Assembly: GCA_035602605.1 (NCBI GenBank)
Contig: DATNLZ010000067.1
Coordinates: 1-5,477 of the forward strand
From: DASQHY01 sp035602605
GTDB taxonomy: Bacteria > Acidobacteriota > Terriglobia > Acidiferrales > UBA7541
Length of the DNA: 5,477 nucleotides
Direction of reading: 5' to 3'
The notes under the pieces were generated by a model. The model was not told where the DNA came from. It saw only the letters and a list, made by a program, of their open reading frames with translations, and did not search any database. Positions 1 through 4,791 of this stretch are shown here, in pieces. The position numbers and the translations under genes are program-made. The stretch's first letter is position 1. Every line of letters begins with the position of its first letter.

Positions 1-70
1 GTCGATGCGCATGAAGATAGCCGCACTGCGGGAGCGTCTGGGCAATGCGTCACGCGCGACAAGAGCGTAG
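1..70 (+). CDS. Possible C-terminal end of an upstream gene (partial)
   Basis: Frame 2 is open from the window edge to a TAG at 68-70 and would encode about 22 residues ending in a helix-like, Ala/Arg-rich tail (RMKIAALRERLGNASRATRA). Frame 1 is also open, to a TAA at 73-75, but its residues look less protein-like. If the frame-2 reading is right, the gene would end 39 bases before the next start and could share its transcript. The stretch is too short to assign a family, and the open frame may be chance. Confidence 0.25.
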   Translation, partial: SMRMKIAALRERLGNASRATRA

Positions 71-109
71 ACTAAGAGTTCCCCCTGCCCCATTCGAAAG
101 GAGCACGAC

Positions 110-1168
110 ATGAAGCTGACCACGAATTCAGGTGTGACACCAACCAGGTGGGGGTCAACGATCCGCAGACTCGTGGCCGCCGGCATTCTGGTGGCAATGT
201 CCCTGGCGGTGCCGAAGCCAGCGCGGGCGGGCCGCCTGGGCGTGGACATCATCGCGCTCTTCCCTAAGGAGGTTGGAGAATTTGCCTACGCCGACCTGAA
301 AAAGGCGCGCACATTGAAATGGTTTCCGCAATTGCGGGAACAGATGCTCCCAGACCGCTTCCGGCAATTCGAAAAATTCCTGGCCTCGGCGGGAGTTGAT
401 CCGAACACGCAAGTCGATGAACTCGCCTGGGGGCTGGTGGCGGAGGGGATGAGCGCGAAGACCGAAGGCAAACCCTCGACGGACGTGCCCACTGGAGAAG
501 AGATCGTCGGCGTGGCACTCGGCACTTACAATCCGAATTCGACGGAAGCGTTTTTCAAGCAACAGAAGCTTCCCACGTTCAAATCGCGGGGTTATACGCT
601 CTATGCGTTTGGCACGGGTTCGGGAGCGAACGATCTATTCTTCTTTTTCATCGATTCGAATACCGCGGCGTTTGGCCATCGCGCCGTTCTCGAAAAGATG
701 ATCGAAGTGCGCTTTGGCGGCGAGGAAGGACTGCTGCGCAACGACAGGCTTTACCCGCTGATCAACGAAGCGAACGGCAGCGGCGTGGTCTGGGCGGTGC
801 TGAATCCCGCTTACACGCGGCTGGCGATGCAGCAGCTGGCGCCGGAAGTGGGACAGTTCCCCGAAGCGGCGAAACTCGTCGCACGGATGCAGAACATGAT
901 TATCAACGTGGACGCGAGCAGCGGCATCGAAGGAAAGTTCCAGGTGGTGTGCGGATCGACCGAGGATGCGAACACGCTTGGCCAGTTGCTGCAGGCGGGG
1001 TTCCTCTACAAACGGTACCAGGCGCAGAAGGAGAATCCCGATCTGGCGCAATTGCTCGATCAAGCGCGCGTGACGCCCGCGGGTGATCGATTGACGCTGA
1101 GGATGTCGCTCAGCGACGATCAGATGACCTCACTCATTCAAAAAAACACGTTCGCGCTGAAGATGTAA
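110..1168 (+). CDS. Secreted protein of unknown function, acidobacterial type
   Basis: This 352-residue protein probably acts outside the cytoplasm. Residues 1-20 form a long, basic N-region with an RR pair at 19-20. Residues 21-34 are a hydrophobic core, and PARA at 37-40 is a good signal peptidase I site, so the mature chain would start near Gly41. The RR pair lacks a full Tat motif, so Sec export is more likely. The mature part opens with a segment reading ALFPKEVGEFAYADL, followed by alternating helices and strands with no membrane segment, no cysteine cluster and no recognisable catalytic motif. I recall similar secreted unknown proteins from Acidobacteriota but can name no domain; a DUF3352-like fold is only a guess. 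The start is supported by AAAGGAG at 97-103, six bases before the ATG. The gene ends 30 bases before a strong intrinsic terminator, so it is at the 3' end of its transcript. Real gene: sure. Function: unknown. Confidence 0.9.
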   Translation: MKLTTNSGVTPTRWGSTIRRLVAAGILVAMSLAVPKPARAGRLGVDIIALFPKEVGEFAYADLKKARTLKWFPQLREQMLPDRFRQFEKFLASAGVDPNTQVDELAWGLVAEGMSAKTEGKPSTDVPTGEEIVGVALGTYNPNSTEAFFKQQKLPTFKSRGYTLYAFGTGSGANDLFFFFIDSNTAAFGHRAVLEKMIEVRFGGEEGLLRNDRLYPLINEANGSGVVWAVLNPAYTRLAMQQLAPEVGQFPEAAKLVARMQNMIINVDASSGIEGKFQVVCGSTEDANTLGQLLQAGFLYKRYQAQKENPDLAQLLDQARVTPAGDRLTLRMSLSDDQMTSLIQKNTFALKM

Positions 1169-1198
1169 GACTCTGAAAACAATACCGCGCAAGAGGAC

Positions 1199-1234
1199 AA
1201 GGCCGGACAGCCGCGCTGTCCGGCCTTTTCGTTT
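1199..1234 (+). terminator. Strong intrinsic terminator after the secreted-protein gene
   Basis: A perfect 13-bp stem (1199-1211 paired with 1215-1227, core GGCCGGACAGC) closes a CGC loop and runs straight into TTTTCGTTT. It lies 30 bases past the stop at 1166-1168. On the other strand the stem is followed by TTGTCCTC, a poor T-tract. It is therefore best for plus-strand transcripts, though it sits between convergent genes and could slow transcription from either side. Confidence 0.9.
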
Positions 1235-1244
1235 CGAACAACTC

Positions 1245-1673
1245 CTAAATGCCGGAAGCGTCCCGGCCGATATATTTCGTCAAGCGAGTGACGGCTTCTC
1301 CGCCGTGCGTTTCGTACTGGACGCGGTCGAAACCGGCTAAAACGACCTGCATGGATCCCGTGCCGCCAGCCTGCGCCGTAAACCCCGCGATGGTATCGAG
1401 GCCAACCGCCGGAGAGTCTTCGCGTAGATGGGACAGAGCGACTTCCATGCGATCGGAAAAGCGCGTGAAAGTGATTTGCAGTTGAGGATGGTCTCCTGTC
1501 AGACGTTCGAAAGCTTCCGCGCAGGCAGCGATGACGGCGGATTGCAATAGAGCGACGGCGTCGTTCTGGAGTCCCGCGGCATCGGCGAGATAGCGAATCA
1601 CGCCTCCGGCCGCGGCCGCCAGGCGCGCGTCGGCGTCGATGTGCAGGAGGAGGCCTTTGGGTTCAGTTGCCAC
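1245..1673 (-). CDS. Degenerate RsbW/GHKL-type (HATPase_c_2-like) protein
   Basis: This 142-residue protein has the outline of the anti-sigma-factor/histidine-kinase ATPase fold. It begins with a strand and a long helix (residues 14-34). A helix IAACAEAFERL (48-58) follows at the place of the N-box, then two strands (65-71 and 75-82). The C-terminal part, GGTGSMQVVLAGFDRVQYE (103-121), gives way to a final strand VTRLTKY (128-134), which strongly recalls the G2 box and last strand of RsbW-like proteins. The N-box keeps a Glu (E53) but has Arg57 where Asn normally helps bind Mg-ATP, and no DxGxG G1 box is visible. ATP binding is thus doubtful, and it may act as a protein-binding partner instead. 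The GTG start at 1673-1671 has no clear Shine-Dalgarno sequence. It lies inside the end of the upstream cysteine-rich gene, so its translation is probably coupled to that gene. The family call is inferred from pattern recognition. Confidence 0.75.
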   Translation of the reverse strand: MATEPKGLLLHIDADARLAAAAGGVIRYLADAAGLQNDAVALLQSAVIAACAEAFERLTGDHPQLQITFTRFSDRMEVALSHLREDSPAVGLDTIAGFTAQAGGTGSMQVVLAGFDRVQYETHGGEAVTRLTKYIGRDASGI

Positions 1674-1842
1674 GGCTGGTGGCCAGAGAGACTTCGCAAG
1701 CTTCCCGGCAGTCGGGGCAGTAGTAGAGACCGTCGGAGCAAAGGCGCACGTTTACCTGCCCCTTGCAGATAGTGCAGTACTTTTCACAGGTGCAGCGATT
1801 TTCCGGTAAGTCACATTGCGCGCAAACGGTCGGACCTTGCAT
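1663..1842 (-). CDS. 59-residue cysteine-rich putative zinc-binding protein
   Basis: This small gene starts at ATG 1842-1840, five bases after the Shine-Dalgarno sequence GGAGAGG (1854-1848). It ends at TGA 1665-1663, 11 bases inside the next gene. The 59 residues include ten cysteines: C7xxC10, C17xC19, C23xxC26, C35, C42xxC45 and C49. The middle reads CEKYCTICKGQVNVRLC and the end reads GLYYCPDCREAC. The spacing suits two or more treble-clef or zinc-ribbon-like metal sites. There is no signal peptide or membrane segment, so it should be cytosolic. The good ribosome site, ordered CxxC pairs and out-of-frame overlap with the downstream gene argue that it is real despite its size. The overlap implies co-translation with the degenerate RsbW-like protein, suggesting a shared regulatory role. 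No named family is recognised. It could bind nucleic acid, protein or metal. Confidence 0.8.
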   Translation of the reverse strand: MQGPTVCAQCDLPENRCTCEKYCTICKGQVNVRLCSDGLYYCPDCREACEVSLATSRGN

Positions 1843-1911
1843 AAGGGCCTCTCCGCAAAACTCTACCTGAGCATGGGAGGATGCGGCAAGTCGAAGGTGA
1901 GTGAAGTGCGC

Positions 1912-1974
1912 TAGTCGCTCAACTCCTATTTGGGATACGCCTCAGTCTCCGATTAGGCGACTAACGAGGAGTTG
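1912..1974. repeat. Two interleaved inverted repeats (pseudoknot-like order)
   Basis: TAGTCGC (1912-1918) is the reverse complement of GCGACTA (1957-1963), and CAACTCCT (1920-1927) is the reverse complement of AGGAGTTG (1967-1974). The order is A-B-A'-B', so the two stems cannot nest. As RNA on either strand they could form a pseudoknot with connecting loops of 1, 29 and 3 bases, or two mutually exclusive hairpins. As DNA they could be paired binding sites. They lie about 70 bases upstream of the cysteine-rich gene and would be in its leader only if transcription starts further upstream. Confidence 0.6.
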
Positions 1975-2047
1975 ACCCCAGCTGACGCGAGAATTTGCCG
2001 ATTTTCTGTGCCACAGTGTTTCCCTTCTGCGCAGGAATCGACAAAAC

Positions 2048-2078
2048 ATAATAGATGTATCGAATGAACTTTGGCCAA
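2048..2078 (-). promoter_or_regulatory. Weak promoter candidate for the minus-strand two-gene unit
   Basis: On the minus strand, TTGGCC (2078-2073) and TATTAT (2053-2048) match the sigma-70 boxes at 4 and 5 of 6 bases, but the 19-base spacer is long. A start here would give a leader of about 200 bases that includes the interleaved repeats. The unit could instead be read through from the peptidase gene, which has no strong terminator. Confidence 0.2.
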
Positions 2079-2088
2079 GATAAGCAGA

Positions 2089-2107
2089 CAATTCCTACGG
2101 GGAATTG
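2089..2107 (-). repeat. Hairpin enclosing the peptidase stop codon
   Basis: CAATTCC (2089-2095) and GGAATTG (2101-2107) form a perfect 7-bp stem around a five-base loop. The peptidase stop codon TAG (2097-2095) spans the loop and the stem edge. On the minus strand it is followed by TCTGCTTATCTT, not a clean T-tract. At most it is a weak terminator or an end-stabilising structure. Confidence 0.4.
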
Positions 2108-3444
2108 AAGACGGGTCTTGTCAGCTCTTCAGGGGATGCAGACTCCGGGTGCTCGGCCTTCCAGCGCATGGCAGCGGTGATCCGAGTGCGCCCGCTGGGG
2201 TGGTCAAAAAAGATGAACTCCTCAATCGGCCCTGGATCAAGTTTGCGATATTCTCCCAGCATCAAATCTACGTTGGCCTCGCCATCGGGTTGACCAGCTG
2301 CATTGAGGCCGTACATGTCCGCCTCGAACTCCATAGTGCGCGTGATCGTGTTGGTCACGGGCGTCATGAGAAAGAAATAAACGGACAACCCGATAATCGA
2401 CAGCGGCAGCGCGGCCACATCGGTCATCCCCCGGATGCCCCAGTTCTCTCCCCAGCGCGCAAGGCCAAAGTTGATATACCTGTTCAGGAAGGCGAACCCT
2501 ATCACCACGACGACCCCAAACATGACCAATCCCTTGTACTCGTGGTTGAGAACGTAGTGGCCCATCTCGTGTCCCATGGTGGTCTGAATCTCGGGCAGGG
2601 TGCATCGTTTCAAGAGATTGTCGTTCAGCGAAATTCGCTGTGTCCCGGCGAAGCCGCTGACGTTGGCGCTTACCCGGTTCGACTGCCGGGAGGCGTCGAA
2701 CTCGTAAACGTCGGTTGCAGGAATCCCGTTTGCGCGCGCCATGCTGAGGATTGGATCCTTGATCCTGGAATCCTGTAATCTCGTGTACTTGTTGAATAAA
2801 GGGAAGATGTACACCGGAGCGATCAGGCCGACGAACGCCAGAAAAAGTATGGTCACCACGGCTCCCCAAACCCACCAGCTTTTTTCCAGGCGCCGCACTA
2901 GCCCGAAGAGCGGTACCATCAGCATCCCGCCCAGCACCACGCTAACGGCCAGCATAACAGCCTGGTCCCGCATCCACGGGCCGAACGTCTGATTCAAGAG
3001 GCCGTACTTGTGCTCGCGGAAGTACCCTTCGTATACGGTGAGCGGGAAGGTGAGCACAGACACGACAATAATGAACTGAACCCAGTAGAGCGCCGTCTGG
3101 AGGGGGCGGAAGCGCGTAATGCGCTCGGCCAGGTCACGTATGCGCATCGACCATCGGAACCTGAGCAGCAGCCACATTACGACGACGGTCGAGAGAAAAT
3201 CCCACAAGAGCAGCCAATAGCCGCCTTCGAAATAGGCGTTGGAACGAGCCCGTTCTGAGGGCGGCATCTTCGCTAGATATGCATCGACGGCGGCCCTGAT
3301 GTCCAATGATTCTGCTGCTGCGTGCCGATCGGCGACAGGCAGGGTGGGCGCCGGAATCGCGCCGGGGCTCTGCGCCGTCGCAATGGCAGTGAGGGCAGTG
3401 CACAGCAGAACGAATCGAAGAACACATCGCGTTACGCGAACCAT
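2095..3444 (-). CDS. M48 family (Ste24/CAAX protease-like) membrane zinc metallopeptidase
   Basis: This 449-residue integral membrane protease cleaves peptide bonds with a zinc-bound water. Residues 1-24 are a signal peptide or first membrane helix (cleavage possible after ATA at 22-24). Further hydrophobic helices lie at about 76-95, 119-138, 162-183, 191-215, 304-322 and 344-363. The N-terminal M48_N region includes YEGYFREHKYGLLNQTF (138-154). The catalytic part has HEMGH at 292-296 (zinc ligands H292 and H296, base E293), the third ligand E372 in EFEAD, a substrate-groove segment SRQSNRVSANVSGFAG (252-267) and DHPSGRTRI near 414-422. All key residues are present and the length matches Ste24-type enzymes. 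Eukaryotic members process prenylated proteins. Bacterial substrates are mostly unknown, with membrane-protein quality control a likely role (inference). The start follows GGAGG (3453-3449) by four bases. The gene is divergent from the 3856-4383 gene. Confidence 0.95.
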   Translation of the reverse strand: MVRVTRCVLRFVLLCTALTAIATAQSPGAIPAPTLPVADRHAAAESLDIRAAVDAYLAKMPPSERARSNAYFEGGYWLLLWDFLSTVVVMWLLLRFRWSMRIRDLAERITRFRPLQTALYWVQFIIVVSVLTFPLTVYEGYFREHKYGLLNQTFGPWMRDQAVMLAVSVVLGGMLMVPLFGLVRRLEKSWWVWGAVVTILFLAFVGLIAPVYIFPLFNKYTRLQDSRIKDPILSMARANGIPATDVYEFDASRQSNRVSANVSGFAGTQRISLNDNLLKRCTLPEIQTTMGHEMGHYVLNHEYKGLVMFGVVVVIGFAFLNRYINFGLARWGENWGIRGMTDVAALPLSIIGLSVYFFLMTPVTNTITRTMEFEADMYGLNAAGQPDGEANVDLMLGEYRKLDPGPIEEFIFFDHPSGRTRITAAMRWKAEHPESASPEELTRPVFNSP

Positions 3445-3485
3445 TTGTCCTCCTCTTGCAGCGGCAGCACGTCGTTTCCGTGAGG

Positions 3486-3515
3486 AGTATAACCCGGGGC
3501 AAGCATCGCCATGAA
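3486..3515 (-). promoter_or_regulatory. Promoter candidate for the M48 peptidase gene
   Basis: On the minus strand TATACT (3491-3486) matches the -10 box at five of six bases, and TTCATG (3515-3510) matches the -35 box at three of six, with an 18-base spacer. Transcription would start near 3479, leaving a leader of about 35 bases that contains the strong GGAGG ribosome site. The location fits well. The -35 match is weak. Confidence 0.4.
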
Positions 3516-3649
3516 TCGCAGTCTGCGTTTGCGCTGTGATCAGTTCCTTCCATTCCGCAACTAAGCGTGTACGAGGTGACTGTCAGCCTGGACCTATGAA
3601 GGAAACCAAAGGGGCAGTCCAGAAGATTAGAAATCCAACCGGGATAGGT

Positions 3650-3663
3650 GGTTTCAGGAAACC
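3650..3663. repeat. Perfect 6-bp palindrome with 2-base spacer
   Basis: GGTTTC (3650-3655) and GAAACC (3658-3663) flank AG. The spacer is too short for a stable RNA hairpin without opening the inner pair, so a protein-binding dyad is as likely. The right half repeats as AGGAAACC at 3600-3607. The site is far upstream of both divergent genes, and the regulator is unknown. Confidence 0.35.
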
Positions 3664-3696
3664 TTCCGTTACCGAATCGGCGCCGCGAGTTATATG

Positions 3697-3721
3697 ACAG
3701 GGGCTCCACTCTTCGCCCTGT
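3697..3721 (+). repeat. Hairpin in the upstream region of the 3856-4383 gene
   Basis: ACAGGG (3697-3702) pairs with CCCTGT (3716-3721). An extra C3704-G3715 pair is possible if G3703 bulges, which leaves a ten-base loop. It has no T-tract, so it is not a terminator. It could be part of a structured leader if transcription of the plus-strand gene starts upstream of it. Confidence 0.3.
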
Positions 3722-3804
3722 GCCTGGTAAACGCGCTAACCCGAAAAGCGAAGTGTTACTTCAAATCTCCAGTTCGATGAGATTATCCCGCATGCAAACA
3801 GAAT

Positions 3805-3830
3805 CGGCTTGCCACTGCAGCCGTCTTTTC
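3805..3830 (+). terminator. Terminator-like hairpin just upstream of the 3856-4383 gene
   Basis: CGGCT (3805-3809) pairs with AGCCG (3819-3823). The stem extends by two G-C pairs (3811-3812 with 3817-3818) past a bulged T3810 to a CACT loop. The stem runs into TCTTTTC, which resembles an intrinsic terminator with a broken U-tract. It ends 13 bases before the AGGAG site of the next gene, so it could be a leader attenuator, the end of a small upstream RNA, or a chance fold. I saw no strong competing antiterminator arm. Confidence 0.4.
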
Positions 3831-3855
3831 GCATCCTAAGGGTAGGAGTATTGCC

Positions 3856-4383
3856 ATGAAGCGAGCCCTCTATTGGGGAGTTTGGAGCGCTTGGATTGTG
3901 ATCGGCTTACTGTCGATGGCAGGGCCTGCAAGCCCGCAGTCTTTGGGCGAAGTGGCGCGGCGGGAGCGGGAACGTCGCGAGCTTGAGAGCAAGAAGTCCA
4001 AGAAGATTTACACGAATGACAACTTCCCGACCGTCGCACCTGGCGCCATGGAAGCGCACAACCCACCTCCCCTCGCTGCCGATAGCAAAGAGCCATCGGC
4101 AAAGGCCGGCGAAGCGGAATTGGAGAAACAGTGGAGAAGGCGGTTTGCGGAAGCCCGCGCGCGGCTGCGCAAAGCTGAACTAGACGCCTGGCAGACTCAC
4201 ATCAAGACGGTGTTCGTCGGCGGCGGAGGCATTTCGGGCTTGACCAGCGGAGCGGCCGTTCCCGTGCAAATGCAGGTGCGAGAGTTTGTGGAAACCGATG
4301 AGTTGCGCCAGGCGCGGAAGGCCCTGGACGATCTTGAAGAAGAGCTCCGTCACGCCGGTTTGCCGCCCGGCTGGGGACGCTAA
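3856..4383 (+). CDS. Exported coiled-coil protein of unknown function, acidobacterial type
   Basis: This 175-residue protein starts with a signal peptide or membrane anchor: basic MKR, then a hydrophobic stretch at residues 5-22, with cleavage likely just before or around Ser29 although no classical AxA site is visible. The next segment, SLGEVARRERERRELESKKSKKIYTNDNFP (residues 29-58), is highly charged. A Pro/Ala-rich linker follows (59-85), then a charged helix likely to form a coiled coil (87-118), a Gly-rich turn VGGGGISG (121-128) and a second helix (142-167) ending in AGLPPGWGR. From memory, Acidobacteriota carry many exported proteins with this SLG-VAR...YTND opening and PPGW ending. 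No function is known to me. The start is backed by AGGAG (3844-3848), seven bases before the ATG. The frame stays open for 70 codons beyond the TAA, but PPGWGR looks like the natural end. Confidence 0.85.
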   Translation: MKRALYWGVWSAWIVIGLLSMAGPASPQSLGEVARRERERRELESKKSKKIYTNDNFPTVAPGAMEAHNPPPLAADSKEPSAKAGEAELEKQWRRRFAEARARLRKAELDAWQTHIKTVFVGGGGISGLTSGAAVPVQMQVREFVETDELRQARKALDDLEEELRHAGLPPGWGR

Positions 4384-4791
4384 TCGTTCACGCGGCAAAC
4401 CTCCCGCAAGGAGCGCGCTGCGGAAGCGAATTTCCTTAAAGAGCTTATCAATAGCGGCCTGGCGCAGCGCCTTATTAAGTGTCGTTATGTATGTTCAACG
4501 GTGCTCTTCAAGAGTGCTTCCGTCGGACGGGGCGATTCCGGGCCGATAGAGTCATGGGCAGAGACTATGCCTCGCTTTTCGAGTAGTCCAGCGTGAGCAA
4601 AACTGTCTCCTGAATTGACTTATGGGCCATTTTTCGGGGAGCCGCAGAGAATAGAGACAACAGTAGACGAACCGCATCATAAGGGCCAGGCGAGCGCACG
4701 TGAATCAGAAATCGCGGTTGTTTGAAGGCATTAAGGGGTCTGGTAGTCTTATTTCGCGCTATAGCCGCGAACTAGGAGTGATGGTGGCTGG
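4384..4791. other. Intergenic region before the MscS gene, no supported gene
   Basis: This 408-base spacer has no convincing gene and no strong terminator for the preceding gene. Small foldable sites include CTCTT-C-AAGAG (4504-4514) inside an outer ACGG/CCGT pairing (4498-4501 with 4520-4523), and CCGTC-G-GACGG close by. The only promoter-like match I noticed for the channel gene is TTGAAG...TAGTCT near 4721-4748, which is weak. From 4384 the frame of the preceding gene is open for 70 codons, to a TGA at 4594-4596. Confidence 0.5.
4753..4778 (+). promoter_or_regulatory. Hairpin and Shine-Dalgarno region before the MscS gene
   Basis: TTCGCG (4753-4758) and CGCGAA (4766-4771) form a 6-bp stem with a seven-base loop, ending two bases before AGGAG (4774-4778). 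The AGGAG is 13 bases from the channel ATG (4792), longer than usual, but an in-frame TAG at 4762-4764 and the lack of other in-frame start codons fix the start at 4792. A four-codon frame (ATG 4781 to TGA 4795) overlaps the channel start as ATGA, so translation could be set by coupling or by the hairpin. Confidence 0.35.

Larger units (their letters stand above)
3445..3855. other. Divergent intergenic region with promoter and hairpins, no supported gene
   Basis: This 411-base spacer separates the leftward peptidase gene from the rightward 3856-4383 gene. It holds the peptidase ribosome site (3449-3453) and promoter candidate, a 6-bp palindrome at 3650-3663, a hairpin at 3697-3721 and a terminator-like hairpin at 3805-3830. 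AGGAAACC occurs twice (3600-3607 and 3656-3663), as does GAATCGGC (3674-3681 and 3801-3808). Short open frames exist (33 codons from 3596, 63 from GTG 3648), but neither has a ribosome site or familiar sequence. No clear promoter for the plus-strand gene stands out. TTACCG...TATATG around 3669-3696 is a weak candidate. Confidence 0.6.

Noticed and set aside
635..1063. 142-codon minus-strand open frame inside the secreted-protein gene
   Set aside because: It is fully antisense to a gene with a signal peptide, ribosome site and terminator, and its His/Arg-rich content has no family signature.
1860..1889. TTGCCG/TAGAGT promoter-like pair close upstream of the mini-protein gene (minus strand)
   Set aside because: Transcription would begin at about 1853, inside the gene's own Shine-Dalgarno sequence, so it cannot easily drive translated mRNA.
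2071..2778. 235-codon plus-strand open frame antisense to the peptidase gene
   Set aside because: It lies inside the well-supported M48 gene, has no recognisable domain, and its low-complexity charged content is typical of a shadow frame.
3596..3697. 33-codon plus-strand frame starting ATG AAG GAA ACC
   Set aside because: It has no ribosome site and no familiar sequence; likely a chance open frame in the spacer.
3134..3709. 191-codon minus-strand open frame overlapping the peptidase 5' end
   Set aside because: It shares sequence with the M48 gene in another frame, is rich in Arg/Cys, has no domain, and the M48 start has a strong ribosome site.
3811..3817. GCCACTG, as found in cobalamin riboswitch cores
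   Set aside because: The other conserved parts of the riboswitch (the AGTCAGGA...CCTGCC box and the GGTG...AATCC region) are missing nearby, so a seven-base match is chance.
3648..3839. 63-codon plus-strand frame starting at GTG
   Set aside because: It lacks a good Shine-Dalgarno sequence, is not recognisable, and runs through the hairpins at 3697-3721 and 3805-3830.
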